Shown piece by piece: positions 17,248 through 27,074 of a DNA stretch of 38,757 bases; within the stretch, counting starts at the first letter, position 1, and each line of letters opens with the position of its first letter. The stretch comes from Modestobacter muralis (lineage in GTDB: Bacteria; Actinomycetota; Actinomycetes; Mycobacteriales; Geodermatophilaceae), in NCBI RefSeq assembly GCF_010682105.1, contig NZ_JAAGWH010000027.1, forward strand, positions 1 through 38,757. Reading direction: 5' to 3'. Below the pieces are notes generated by a model. That model saw nothing but the letters and a program-made list of their open reading frames with translations, did no database searches and was not told where the DNA came from. The position numbers were made by a program, and so were the translations under genes.

Positions 17248-17547
17248 TCACCCGGCGCGCCGACCCCGTTCGGTCGCCTGCTCGGGGGCCCGCTCGGAGG
17301 CCCGCTCGGTGAGCACCGGGCGCGGGGTCGTGCGGGGGCGGCTGCGACGGCGGGTGCGCCAGCGGCTCATCGCCCGGCGGATGCCGGAGTGGGCCAGCGT
17401 GCTGACCTCGGCGTCGGTGGCGCTGCCGAGGAAGTCCTCGACCTCGCGCTGGGACGTGGGGCGCCGCAGCGGCTCCTCCACCCGCTCCATGACGAGCAGG
17501 AAGGCGATCAGCAACGGCGGGAACAGGATGACGATGAGGGCGACCAC
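17248..17547 (-). CDS. small single-span membrane protein (Rv3675-like position)
   Basis: This 99-residue protein starts with one hydrophobic helix ([20 protein letters not shown], residues 1-20), followed by a conserved-looking acidic/amphipathic part ([26 protein letters not shown]) and a very basic Arg/Pro tail ([17 protein letters not shown]) that may bind nucleic acid or membrane lipid. Start GTG 17547 is supported by GAGGAGG 5 nt upstream. The longer frame to 17700 is not conserved-looking and overlaps the nth promoter. It sits upstream of crp on the same strand, as Rv3675 does in M. tuberculosis. Its function is unknown. Confidence 0.75.
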   Translation of the reverse strand: MVALIVILFPPLLIAFLLVMERVEEPLRRPTSQREVEDFLGSATDAEVSTLAHSGIRRAMSRWRTRRRSRPRTTPRPVLTERASERAPEQATERGRRAG

Positions 17548-17691
17548 GGGCACCTCCTCGGGGTGTGACGCGTCCCGGGCGGCAGGGCCCGGGAGGGGCG
17601 ACGTCGTCGTGCGGTCAGGGGCGCTCCGGCCGGGTGGCGGAGCACGCACCAGCACCGAGTATGACGGGCGCCGGCGCTCAGGCCCGACGCC

Positions 17692-17697
17692 TACCCT
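17692..17697 (+). promoter_or_regulatory. -10 box TACCCT, leaderless start of the nth operon
   Basis: TACCCT is followed by 7 nt and GTG 17705, with no ribosome-binding site between. The promoter is divergent from the small membrane protein-crp direction. Confidence 0.5.
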
Positions 17698-17704
17698 CAC
17701 ACGC

Positions 17705-18541
17705 GTGTCCCGGCCCGTCCCCTCGCCCGCCAGCCAGTCCGCCGAGTCCGCAGCCGACCCGTCCGTCTACAGCCGGCCTGCCAAGGCCCGTCGTCCCGGT
17801 CCGGTCGCGCGGCTGGGGGTCTCGCCGTTCGACCCGCAGGAGAGCCCGCTGGCGCGTACCCGCCGGGCCCGCCGGATGGCCCGCGAGCTGGCCGTCCTCC
17901 ACCCCGACGCGCACTGCGAGCTGGACTTCACCACCCCGCTGGAGCTGCTGGTGGCCACCGTCCTGTCGGCGCAGACGACGGACAAGACGGTCAACAAGGT
18001 GACGCCGAGGCTGTTCGCCCGCTACCCCGACGCCGCGGCCTACGCAGGCGCCGACCGGGCCGAGCTGGAGGAGATCCTGAAGCCCACCGGGTTCTTCCGG
18101 GCCAAGGCCAACTCCGTCATCGGGCTGGGGCAGGCCCTCGTGGAGCGCTTCGACGGCGTCGTCCCCGGCCGGATGGCCGACCTGGTCACGCTGCCCGGCG
18201 CCGGGCGCAAGACCGCCAACGTGGTGCTGGGCAACGCCTTCGGCGTCCCCGGGCTGACCGTCGACACCCACTTCGGCCGGCTGGTGCGGCGCTTCGGCTG
18301 GACGGCCGAGGAGGACCCGGTCAAGGTCGAGACCGAGATCGCCGAGATCGTGCCGAAGAAGGAGTGGACCGACTTCTCCCACCGGGTGATCTTCCACGGC
18401 CGACGGGTCTGCCACGCCAAGAAGCCGGCCTGCGGGGCGTGCGGGCTGGCGGCCTGGTGCCCGTCCTACGGCATCGGCCCGCTGGACCCCGAGGTGGCCG
18501 CGAAGCTGGTCAAGACCCCCGCCGCCTCGGACACCGAGTGA
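17705..18541 (+). CDS. nth: endonuclease III (DNA glycosylase/AP lyase)
   Basis: This 278-residue protein removes oxidised pyrimidines and cleaves at abasic sites in base-excision repair. The helix-hairpin-helix [18 protein letters not shown] holds the catalytic lysine (in GRKTAN), and [13 protein letters not shown] holds the catalytic aspartate. The iron-sulfur loop is C-x6-C-x2-C-x5-C ([17 protein letters not shown]). An extra N-terminal stretch of about 45 Pro/Ala/Ser-rich residues comes before the conserved start ([15 protein letters not shown]). GTG 17705 is supported by the TACCCT box 7 nt upstream; a later start would also keep the whole enzyme. The stop overlaps the next gene (GTGA, 18538-18541). 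It heads an operon of five genes. Confidence 0.95.
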   Translation: MSRPVPSPASQSAESAADPSVYSRPAKARRPGPVARLGVSPFDPQESPLARTRRARRMARELAVLHPDAHCELDFTTPLELLVATVLSAQTTDKTVNKVTPRLFARYPDAAAYAGADRAELEEILKPTGFFRAKANSVIGLGQALVERFDGVVPGRMADLVTLPGAGRKTANVVLGNAFGVPGLTVDTHFGRLVRRFGWTAEEDPVKVETEIAEIVPKKEWTDFSHRVIFHGRRVCHAKKPACGACGLAAWCPSYGIGPLDPEVAAKLVKTPAASDTE

Positions 18542-19119
18542 GCCGCGGCCCGCGCGCCCTGGTCGCCGCCCTGGCGGTCGGGTCGGCGCTGCTCACCGGG
18601 TGCGGCTCCGACGAGCAGACCGACCTGCCCGCCCAGCCCGCCGCCGACGTGGCTGCCGACCTCGCCCCCTGCCCGGCGCAGCCGGACACCGCAGCCGCCG
18701 ACAGCGACCTGCCGGCGGTCTCGATCGACTGCATCGGCGGCGGGACCCTGGACCTGACGAGGGCGCCCGGGGTGCCCACCGTGCTCAACCTCTGGGCCAG
18801 CTGGTGCACGCCCTGCCGCGAGGAGCTGCCGCTGGTGCAGCAGCTCGCCGACGCCGCGGGGGAGCAGGTGCGGGTGGTCGGGGTGGTCAGCAAGGACGGC
18901 ATGCCGCAGGCGACCTCGTTCGCCGCCGACGCGGGCATCACCTTCCCCGGCGCGTTCGACGGCGACGGGTCGGTGATGACCGGGATGGGGCTGGTCGGTC
19001 TGCCGGCCACGGCCTTCCTGGCCGCCGACGGCTCGGTCGCCTTCGTCAAGGTCGGGCCCGTGCGCTCGCTCGGGGAGTTCGAGGAGCTCGTGGCCACCCA
19101 CCTCGGGGTGCAGCTGTGA
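18538..19119 (+). CDS. TlpA/ResA-like thioredoxin-fold lipoprotein
   Basis: This 193-residue secreted lipoprotein has a signal peptide ending in the lipobox L-T-G-C22. The redoxin domain carries the motif WASWC90-T-P-C93 and a cis-Pro region GLPATAFL. Such proteins reduce or isomerise disulfides outside the membrane, often for cytochrome c or copper-site assembly. Two more cysteines (C45, C65) precede the active site. It overlaps nth (GTGA) and the NUDIX gene (GTGA, 19116-19119). Position equals Rv3673c. The likely partners here are the cupredoxin lipoprotein and MarP encoded downstream (inference). Confidence 0.9.
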   Translation: MSRGPRALVAALAVGSALLTGCGSDEQTDLPAQPAADVAADLAPCPAQPDTAAADSDLPAVSIDCIGGGTLDLTRAPGVPTVLNLWASWCTPCREELPLVQQLADAAGEQVRVVGVVSKDGMPQATSFAADAGITFPGAFDGDGSVMTGMGLVGLPATAFLAADGSVAFVKVGPVRSLGEFEELVATHLGVQL

Positions 19120-19853
19120 CCGTGCCGGCCGCCGACCTCGCCGGGCTGCCCGAGCACGTGCAGCGCCTGGTCACCAACGCCGGGCGGCTGCCGCGGATGC
19201 GCACCGAGCGGCCCTCGGCGACCGCCCGGCGCTCGGCGGTGCTCATCCTGTTCGGCGAGGGCCCGGCCGGACCGGACGTGCTGCTGATCGAGAAGTCACC
19301 GCACCTGCGCAGCCACGCCGGACAGCCGGCCTTCCCCGGCGGCGGCGCCGACCCGGGCGAGGAGTTCCCCGTGGGGACCGCGCTGCGCGAGGCCCACGAG
19401 GAGGCGGGGGTGGAGCCCGACGGCGTCCGCGTGCTCGCCGTGCTGCCCGAGCTGTTCCTGGGGCACTCGGACAACCTCGTCGTGCCGGTCGTCGGCTGGT
19501 GGGACGACCCGCGCGAGGTGCGCACCGGCGACCCCCGCGAGGTCGCCCGCGTCGCGCGGGTGCCCCTCGCCGACCTGGTCGACCCCGCCAACCGCTTCCG
19601 GGTGCGCATCTCCACCGGCTACGTCGGCCCCGCCTTCGGCGTCGCCGGCATGGTCGTGTGGGGCTTCACCGCCGGGCTGCTGGACTCGGTGCTGGTCGCG
19701 GCCGGGCTGGACCGTCCCTGGGACACCACCGACGTCCGCCCGCTCGCCACGCCGGCTGGCGGACCCGAGCCGGCACGCTCCCGGGCCGCCGCGCCGACGG
19801 ACGGCGACGACGCGGCCCCCGGGGTCGCCACGCGTACGGTTCCGGGGCCATGA
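19116..19853 (+). CDS. NUDIX hydrolase, coenzyme A pyrophosphatase (NudL) type
   Basis: The 245-residue protein has the full NUDIX box at about 84-106: G-x5-E-x7-REAHEEAGV. The CoA-pyrophosphatase signature lies just before it, LLIEKSPHLRSHAGQPAFPG, matching the UPF0035 pattern of NudL/CoAse. The predicted reaction splits CoA or acyl-CoA into phosphopantetheine and 3',5'-ADP. The last 40 residues are Pro/Ala-rich and not part of the fold. The start GTG 19116 overlaps tlpA, and the stop overlaps the next ATG (ATGA, 19850-19853). It corresponds to Rv3672c. Confidence 0.9.
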   Translation: MTVPAADLAGLPEHVQRLVTNAGRLPRMRTERPSATARRSAVLILFGEGPAGPDVLLIEKSPHLRSHAGQPAFPGGGADPGEEFPVGTALREAHEEAGVEPDGVRVLAVLPELFLGHSDNLVVPVVGWWDDPREVRTGDPREVARVARVPLADLVDPANRFRVRISTGYVGPAFGVAGMVVWGFTAGLLDSVLVAAGLDRPWDTTDVRPLATPAGGPEPARSRAAAPTDGDDAAPGVATRTVPGP

Positions 19854-20338
19854 ACGTCGCTGCAGACCGCACCCGAGGGGCGCGCCGGACCACCCCGCGC
19901 CGGGGCCCGGCAGCCGCCCTGCTCAGCGGTGCGCTGGTGCTCGCGGTGCTGACCGGGTGCTCGAACTCCGAGCCGACGCTGCCCGAGGTGACCCGGGCGA
20001 CGTCCGCGGACGCCGGGGTGGTGCAGACCGCGCCGGACGGCGTCCAGGAGATCACCCTGGAGACCGGGGACGACTACGCGTTCACGCCGGCTGCGTTCAC
20101 CGTCGCGCCGGGGCCGGTGCGGCTGACCGTGCGCAACACGGCTGAGCAGCTCACCCACAACTTCCTGTTCACCGAGGGGAAGGGGCCGGCGCAGATCGTC
20201 GAGCAGATCCCCTTCCTCGGCCCTGGCGACAGCAAGACGATCGAGTTCACCGCCGGCGCGCCGGGCGACTACCCCTTCGAGTGCAGTTTCCACCTCGCGC
20301 TGGGCCAGGTCGGCACCATGACGGTGAGCGCCCCGTGA
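19850..20338 (+). CDS. cupredoxin-like lipoprotein
   Basis: This 162-residue protein has a signal peptide with twin-Arg-like basic start and lipobox VLTGC (C37). Residues about 66-160 form one cupredoxin domain: AFTPAAFTVAPGPVRLTV, then H103 in LTHNF, C145 and H148 in FECSFH, and the end GTMTV. These provide the His-Cys-His set of a type-1 copper site. The axial position that is usually Met in HxxxGMxG reads Q153 here (LALGQVG), as in Gln-ligated stellacyanin-type sites; M157 is an alternative. The Cys-His spacing is short (C-x2-H). It is inserted between nudL and marP; M. tuberculosis has no such gene there. The role is probably electron transfer or copper binding at the outer face of the membrane. 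Confidence 0.82.
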   Translation: MNVAADRTRGARRTTPRRGPAAALLSGALVLAVLTGCSNSEPTLPEVTRATSADAGVVQTAPDGVQEITLETGDDYAFTPAAFTVAPGPVRLTVRNTAEQLTHNFLFTEGKGPAQIVEQIPFLGPGDSKTIEFTAGAPGDYPFECSFHLALGQVGTMTVSAP

Positions 20339-20383
20339 CCCTCGTCCGAGGACTGCCGGGGGCCAGGACAGGAGCGCGCTGAG

Positions 20384-21565
20384 GTGTCGGTCGTCGACCT
20401 GGTCCTGATCGCGCTGGCACTGGTCTTCGCGCTCTCCGGTTTCCGGCAGGGGGTCATCGTCTCCGCCACGTCGTTCGTGGGCTTCTTCGGCGGTGCGGTC
20501 GTCGGGGCGCAGCTGTCCGGGCCGGTCTCCGAGGAGCTGGCCACGTCCTCGGTGACCCGCGTGTTCGTCGCGCTGGTCGTCGTCCTCGCCGGGGCGCTGC
20601 TGGGTCAGCTGCTGGCCGGGATGGTCGGCCGGGCGGTGCGCACGCGGGTCACCTGGGAGCCGGCGAAGCTGGTCGACGCCGTCGCCGGCGCGGTGGTCTC
20701 GGCGGTCGCCGTCCTGCTGGTGGCCTGGATGGTGGCCACCCCGCTGGCCAGCTCCCCGCTGCCCGGGGTCGCCGGTCAGGTGCGGCAGTCGACGCTGGTG
20801 CAGGCGGTCGACCACACCGTGCCCACCCAGGTGCGGTCGCTCTACGACTCGCTGCGGCAGGCGATCGACCGCAACGGCCTGCCCGACGTGCTGGACCCGC
20901 TGACGCCGACCGAGGCCCGGGACGTGCCGGCGCCGGACCAGGCCCTGCTGGCCAGCCCGGTCGTCGCGGCGGTGCAGGGGTCGGTGGTGCAGATCCGCGG
21001 GATCGCGACCTCGTGCTCCAAGCAGATCGACGGCTCGGGCTTCGTCTACGCCGACCAGCGGGTGATGACCAACGCGCACGTGCTCGCGGGGGTGACCGAC
21101 CCGCAGGTGACCGCCGAGGGGCAGGAGTACGACGCGACCGCCGTCTACGTCGACGAGGCCACCGACGTCGCGGTGCTCGCCGTCCCCGGCCTGCCCCAGG
21201 TGCCGCTGAAGTTCGCCACGACCGCGGTCGACACCGGGGCCGACGCGATCGTCATGGGCTACCCCGGCGGCGGGCCCTTCTACGTCGGGCCGGCCCGCGT
21301 GCGTGACCGCGGCGAGATCAGCGGTCCGGACTTCCGCTCCACCGGCACCGTCCAGCGCGACGTCTACGCCCTGTTCGGCCAGGTGCGGGCCGGTAACTCC
21401 GGTGGCCCGCTCATCGCCCCCGACGGCACCGTGCTCGGCGTCGTCTTCGCCTCCGCGATCGACGACCCCGACACCGGCTACGCCCTCACCATCGCCCAGG
21501 TGATGACGGCGGCGACCACCGGGGCCGGCTCCAGCGCACAGGTGGACACCGGCTCCTGCGAGTAG
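20384..21565 (+). CDS. marP: MarP-like membrane serine protease (acid-resistance periplasmic protease)
   Basis: This 393-residue protein has four N-terminal membrane helices in a CvpA-like domain (about 2-120) and a trypsin-like protease outside the membrane (about 190-380). The triad is H232 (TNAHVLAG), D261 (ATDVAVL) and S339 (RAGNSGGP). Two cysteines, C211 (ATSC) and C392 (GSCE, next to last residue), match the disulfide that activates M. tuberculosis MarP under acid or oxidative stress (C214-C395 there). The only cysteines in the protein are these two. MarP supports acid and oxidative tolerance and processes the RipA peptidoglycan hydrolase in mycobacteria. Start GTG 20384 has GGAG about 9 nt upstream. 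It is the last gene of the nth operon. Confidence 0.94.
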   Translation: MSVVDLVLIALALVFALSGFRQGVIVSATSFVGFFGGAVVGAQLSGPVSEELATSSVTRVFVALVVVLAGALLGQLLAGMVGRAVRTRVTWEPAKLVDAVAGAVVSAVAVLLVAWMVATPLASSPLPGVAGQVRQSTLVQAVDHTVPTQVRSLYDSLRQAIDRNGLPDVLDPLTPTEARDVPAPDQALLASPVVAAVQGSVVQIRGIATSCSKQIDGSGFVYADQRVMTNAHVLAGVTDPQVTAEGQEYDATAVYVDEATDVAVLAVPGLPQVPLKFATTAVDTGADAIVMGYPGGGPFYVGPARVRDRGEISGPDFRSTGTVQRDVYALFGQVRAGNSGGPLIAPDGTVLGVVFASAIDDPDTGYALTIAQVMTAATTGAGSSAQVDTGSCE

Positions 21566-21571
21566 AAGGAC

Positions 21572-21623
21572 CCCCCGTGCCCCCCAGCCCTCGCTCCGCT
21601 CGGGCCGGGACCCTGCACGGGGG
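21572..21623. terminator. hairpin between convergent marP and epoxide hydrolase genes
   Basis: CCCCCGTGC (21572-21580) pairs with GCACGGGGG (21615-21623). The 34-nt loop contains a smaller GCCCTCGCTCCGCTCGGGC hairpin. It is placed in the 109-nt convergent spacer and so could terminate both transcripts. Confidence 0.5.
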
Positions 21624-21674
21624 CCGCTCCAGCACGTCACGGTCGCGGGCCCGGCCCCGGCACGAGGGCCGTGG

Positions 21675-22604
21675 TCAGCCCCTGGCCCAGTCGGCGATGG
21701 CGGCGGTGACCTCGGTGGGGGACTCCTCGTGCGGGAAGTGGCCGATGCCGGGGAGCTCGCGCCACTCGTAGGCGCCGGCGACGTAGCGGCCCGAGCCGGC
21801 GGCCGTCGAGGGGAGCACGTAGCGGTCGGCGGCGCCGTGCAGCTGCAGCGTCGGGGCGGTGATCGGGGCGGCCATCCGGCGGGCGTAGCGCAGGCCGTCG
21901 GGGCGCAGCTGTGACCGGCCGGCCCAGCGGTAGTACTCCATGGCGCCGTAGGCGGCCTGCGGGATGCGGGAGGCCGAGCGGTACCGCTCGACGGCCTCGG
22001 CGAAGTCGGTGGTGCCGGCCCAGGCCGGCCCCGCCCAGCGGCGCATCAGGTCGGCAACCGGGTCGTCGTCGGCGCGGGTGAGCCGACGTTCGGGCAGCCG
22101 GGGGAGCTGGAAGTGCAGCGCGTAGGCCAGGGCCCGCCGCTGCCGGGGGTCGGTGATCGAGGACCGCAGCCGGCGTGGGTGCGCGGCGGAGACGACGACC
22201 AGCCGGCGGACGCTGCGCGGGTGCAGGGCGGCCATCGTCCAGGCCACCAGCCCGCCCCAGTCCGAGCCGACGACGACGGCCTCGGTCTCACCCAGCGCGC
22301 GGATCACGGCGGCGGCGTCCGCGGCGGCGGTGGGCAGGTCGTACCCGCGCGGGGGCTTGTCGCTGGCGCCGAAGCCACGCAGGTCGGTGGCGACGACGCG
22401 GAACCCGGCGTCGGCCAGCCCGATCAGCTGGTGCCGCCAGGTCCACCAGAACTCGGGGAAGCCGTGCAGGAGCAGGACCAGTGGGCCGCTGCCGGCCTCG
22501 GCGGCGTGCAGCCGGACGCCGTTGGCGGACACGTCCCGGTGCGCCCAGGGGCCGGGCAGCAGGACGCTGGTGGCGTCGGGCTGCCCGGCCCCTGGGTCGG
22601 TCAC
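21675..22604 (-). CDS. alpha/beta hydrolase, epoxide hydrolase type (EphE-like)
   Basis: The 309-residue soluble protein has the oxyanion motif HGFPEFWWTWR (47-57), nucleophile D115 in VGSDWGG (Asp rather than Ser, as in epoxide hydrolases and dehalogenases), and the C-terminal catalytic His in GIGHFPHEE near 291. Two tyrosines in the lid (for example in YGAMEYYRW) could polarise the epoxide. The expected reaction is hydrolysis of an epoxide to a diol; a haloalkane cannot be ruled out. It corresponds to ephE (Rv3670). GTG 22604 is 19 nt after the stop of the holin-like gene on the same strand, so they are probably co-transcribed. No clear ribosome-binding site. Confidence 0.88.
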   Translation of the reverse strand: MTDPGAGQPDATSVLLPGPWAHRDVSANGVRLHAAEAGSGPLVLLLHGFPEFWWTWRHQLIGLADAGFRVVATDLRGFGASDKPPRGYDLPTAAADAAAVIRALGETEAVVVGSDWGGLVAWTMAALHPRSVRRLVVVSAAHPRRLRSSITDPRQRRALAYALHFQLPRLPERRLTRADDDPVADLMRRWAGPAWAGTTDFAEAVERYRSASRIPQAAYGAMEYYRWAGRSQLRPDGLRYARRMAAPITAPTLQLHGAADRYVLPSTAAGSGRYVAGAYEWRELPGIGHFPHEESPTEVTAAIADWARG

Positions 22605-22623
22605 GGTCGCGCGGGGGTGGTGC

Positions 22624-23124
22624 TCAGCGCAGCGGCGCGTGCGGGTCGGCCACGACGACCTTGCCGTTGCGCACGGTCGGCAGGTCGTGCTGACGCTGGC
22701 CGGGGGCCTCGCGGCGGGCCAGGTCGGGCAGGTCGTGCAGCGTCTCCAGGGTCTTCTCCGGCTTCTTGATCTTCTTGACCTGGAGGTAGCCGATGAGGGC
22801 CACGACGACGGCCAGCACGACCAGCAGGCCGAAGACGATCAGGAAGGCGGCCCAGCGGGGGAGCCATTCCGCCAGCAGCTCGGCCACGAAGAAGAAGAAG
22901 AAGAAGGCGGCGAAGGCGAGCATCACGCCGGCCGCGGCGAAGGCAGCCGCGCCGATGCCGCCGCGCTTGGCCGAGGTGGTCAGCTCGGTCTTGGCGAGTT
23001 CGATCTCCGCGCGGATGAGCGTGGACACGTCGGCTGCCGCGCTCTTGGCGAGCGTGCCGACCGAGGGCTCGGCCGGGCCCGTGGGCCGACCCGCCAGTTG
23101 GGTCGTCGAGACACTGTGGGCCAC
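22624..23124 (-). CDS. holin-like / DUF1469-type two-span membrane protein (Rv3669-like)
   Basis: This 166-residue protein has an N-terminal amphipathic helix (SVGTLAKSAAADVSTLIRAEIELAKTEL split around residues 21-48) and two membrane spans (about 57-86 and 91-115). Span 1 contains six phenylalanines in a row (74-79), written as TTC codons. The pattern LVRAEIxLAKxE plus two spans is that of the actinobacterial phage-holin-superfamily/DUF1469 proteins, whose cellular role is not established. No phage genes are nearby. GTG 23124 was chosen because AGAGGAG lies about 7 nt upstream; a longer frame reaches 23184. It corresponds to Rv3669. Confidence 0.82.
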   Translation of the reverse strand: MAHSVSTTQLAGRPTGPAEPSVGTLAKSAAADVSTLIRAEIELAKTELTTSAKRGGIGAAAFAAAGVMLAFAAFFFFFFVAELLAEWLPRWAAFLIVFGLLVVLAVVVALIGYLQVKKIKKPEKTLETLHDLPDLARREAPGQRQHDLPTVRNGKVVVADPHAPLR

Positions 23125-23242
23125 GGGTGGCTCCTCTCTGATCTGCGCCGGGTCCGACGCGTTCCTCCGGTGATCGTGCCGCATGATCGCCGCAGCCGCC
23201 GGACCGGATCACCCGCTCGTGGCGCATCTCGCGTTCACCGGG

Positions 23243-23923
23243 TCAGCTGACGTCGCACCGGCACCCGCAGTCGTCCACGTGCGGGACGGCGTTCTGCCGC
23301 GCCGACAGGGCTGCCGACGGGAACAGCAGGTCGTCACAGCCAGGTGGGCAGGTGCACGTCGGCGCCCAGACTCCGGGGAAGCCGCGTCGCGCCCGCTCCT
23401 CGGTCCAGCGCCGGCGCTCGGCGGCGCGTGCTGCCCAGGCGGCGTCCTGGCGAGAGCGCGCCCTGGCCTCCGGCCCGTCACCCGGCTGCGGGGGCTGGTG
23501 GTCCGCAGGTGTGCCGAGATCGGCCCGGAGGCGGTCTCGGGCTCCGCGGTCGCGGTCGTAGGTGTACCAGGGGCGCGTCCGGCTGTACCGCTCGCTGCCG
23601 TGCCACCAGTCCTGGTCGCCGTGGCGGGTGTCCAGGTGGGCCGGGAAGTGGCGCCCGCCGCGGTCCCGTACGGCGTCGGTGGCCATGCCGGTCACCTCCT
23701 GCCCGTCACCGTCCACGAGGGCGATCCGGAGGTCGGCGAGCTCGGCTGCTCGTATCAGCGCCGTCACCGGCAGGTCCCGCCGGCCGGTCTCCACCTGGGC
23801 CACGGTGGTGGGACTCAGGCCGAGGCGCCGGGCCAGCTCCCGTTGGGAGAGGTCGGCTGCGCGGCGGACACGTCGGAGCAGCGCGCCCACCAGCGCTGCA
23901 CCGTCAGGCTTCTGCTCGGCCAC
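23243..23923 (-). CDS. XRE-family regulator with Cys-rich C-terminal tail
   Basis: The 226-residue protein has an XRE HTH near residues 10-65 (LLRRVRRAADLSQRELARRLG, then TTVAQVETGRRDLP), a short alpha/beta part, a Trp/Tyr/Arg-rich segment (DQDWWHGSERYSRTRPWY), an Arg/Ala-rich helix and a tail with two Cys clusters, CTCPPGC and CGCRC, the last at the very C-terminus. Six cysteines and H in HVDDCG could hold zinc or another metal or an Fe-S cluster, or sense thiol stress (inference). GTG 23923 has AGGA 9 nt upstream and starts at the conserved HTH side. A longer frame begins with GTG 23992 without a good ribosome-binding site. M. tuberculosis has a protease gene (Rv3668c) in this slot. The regulated genes are unknown. 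Confidence 0.75.
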   Translation of the reverse strand: MAEQKPDGAALVGALLRRVRRAADLSQRELARRLGLSPTTVAQVETGRRDLPVTALIRAAELADLRIALVDGDGQEVTGMATDAVRDRGGRHFPAHLDTRHGDQDWWHGSERYSRTRPWYTYDRDRGARDRLRADLGTPADHQPPQPGDGPEARARSRQDAAWAARAAERRRWTEERARRGFPGVWAPTCTCPPGCDDLLFPSAALSARQNAVPHVDDCGCRCDVS

Positions 23924-24028
23924 GAGCAGATCCTGCTGTCCCGCCACCCCGGGCCGGGCGTCCCGGTCCGTCCCTGTGGACAGGGGAGCCACTCGGGACG
24001 TGGGTCCCCCGACGGATGTGTGTCCCCG

Positions 24029-24073
24029 GACGCTTGTGCTCTGCTCCCTGGGAGGGAGCAGAGCACAAGCGTC
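24029..24073 (-). terminator. perfect 21-bp hairpin terminator after acs
   Basis: Arms 24029-24049 and 24053-24073 are exact complements with loop GGG. It lies 38 nt past the acs stop on the minus strand and upstream of the XRE gene. No U-tract is present. Confidence 0.8.
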
Positions 24074-24111
24074 GCCACGTGCAGGTGCCGCGCGGTCGGC
24101 CGGGGCCCTCG

Positions 24112-26118
<2,007 letters not shown>

Positions 26119-26174
26119 GCGCACCTCCGGGTCCGGGCGCCACCTCACGGTCCGGGCGGCGCTGCCTCGGGGAC

Positions 26175-26204
26175 AACCTATGGCCCCCGTCACCCTCCCG
26201 TCAG
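26175..26204 (-). promoter_or_regulatory. acs promoter
   Basis: On the minus strand, CTGACG (26199-26204) and TAGGTT (26175-26180) are spaced by 18 nt and resemble an SigA-type promoter (TTGACn / TANNNT). It predicts a leader of about 50 nt that includes the GGAGG site of acs. Confidence 0.5.
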
Positions 26205-26228
26205 GCCGGACCGCGCGGCGGTGGACGG

Positions 26229-26234
26229 CAGACT
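26229..26234 (+). promoter_or_regulatory. possible -10 box CAGACT before the FhuF-like gene
   Basis: CAGACT ends 6 nt before GTG 26241 and differs by one base from TANNNT. No ribosome-binding site is present, so a leaderless transcript is possible. Confidence 0.3.
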
Positions 26235-26240
26235 GTCGCA

Positions 26241-26993
26241 GTGACCACCGACGGGGCCCAGCGCACGGTCGTGGCCCGTCTCCGGGGCGCCGCCACCCTC
26301 GGCCTGCTGGCCCCGCCCGGCGCCCTCGCAGTCCCCGCCGTCCGGCTGGCCGACCCCGACTGGACGGCGCAGGTGCTCGGGGACCGGGCGCGGCGGCAGC
26401 GCACCACCGACCGCCGGGTCCTGGCGACGCTGTGGTGGTACTCGGCCTCCAGCGTGCTGCTGACCCCGGTGCTCGCCGGGCTGGTCACCGGCGTGCGGCT
26501 GTCGGCGCGGCTGGCCGACACCTCGGTCCACCTGCTGGCCGGGCACACCCCGATCGCGGCGACGGCCACGGCCGGCTCCGGGACCGACCTCGCCGACGAG
26601 CTGCGTGGCTCGGTGGCCGCGGTCGTGACCGCCGTCGCCGAGGCGGGCGGGATGCGGGAGCGGCCGCTGTGGGCGATCGCCACCGACTCGCTGGCCAACC
26701 GGCTGCTCGCGCTGGGCCGGGCGGTCGGCGACGTCGACGCGGTGACGGCGCTGGCCGGGCCGCTGGCCGCCGCGGTCGGCGAGCCGCTGCCCGCGCCCCG
26801 CTACGTCGACGTGTGCGGCACCCGGTTCACCCGCCGGGCCTCGTGCTGCCTGCTCGACCGGGTGCCGCACGAGGTGCGCTGCACCTCGTGCCCGCACCGG
26901 ACGCCGTTCGAGCGCCAGGTGCTGCTGGAGGATTCAGCCACGGCCTCTGCGGTGCGGGTCCCGCTCACCACCGGGCGGTCCTGGGCCACCTGA
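26241..26993 (+). CDS. FhuF-like [2Fe-2S] ferric-iron reductase family protein
   Basis: This 250-residue protein has the FhuF C-terminal cluster motif C-C-x10-C-x2-C ([12 protein letters not shown], then CTSCPH) at about 207-222, which binds a [2Fe-2S] cluster. The N-terminal part is Ala/Leu-rich without other known motifs; [15 protein letters not shown] is the family core seen before the cluster. FhuF reduces iron in ferric siderophores in the cytoplasm. No siderophore transport or synthesis gene lies in the window, so the substrate is open. It is divergent from acs, and no partner follows on its strand. Confidence 0.85.
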   Translation: MTTDGAQRTVVARLRGAATLGLLAPPGALAVPAVRLADPDWTAQVLGDRARRQRTTDRRVLATLWWYSASSVLLTPVLAGLVTGVRLSARLADTSVHLLAGHTPIAATATAGSGTDLADELRGSVAAVVTAVAEAGGMRERPLWAIATDSLANRLLALGRAVGDVDAVTALAGPLAAAVGEPLPAPRYVDVCGTRFTRRASCCLLDRVPHEVRCTSCPHRTPFERQVLLEDSATASAVRVPLTTGRSWAT

Positions 26994-27012
26994 CCGTCCC
27001 GGGGCCCGGGGG

Positions 27013-27069
27013 TCAGGCCAGCCGGGGGTAGAAGTCCAGGAGCGTGGCGGCGAGGAGCTCGGGGCCTGA
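27013..27069 (-). pseudogene. possible C-terminal gene remnant
   Basis: Read on the minus strand, this stretch gives SGPELLAATLLDFYPRLA and a stop. It looks like a real protein end, but no start or conserved domain precedes it: the frame soon runs into unrelated sequence under the MarR-like fragment. I cannot name the parent protein. It is part of a 260-nt region (26994-27253) of apparent gene debris. Confidence 0.3.
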
Positions 27070-27074
27070 CCGCG

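Noticed and set aside
22888-22910. GAA/AAG run as a possible frameshift site
   Set aside because: It codes for six Phe residues on the minus strand in a membrane helix, and the frame is intact on both sides.
22624-23124. Prophage because of a holin-like gene
   Set aside because: This gene family is a chromosomal member of the actinobacterial acs-ephE neighbourhood. No endolysin, structural or integrase gene is near.
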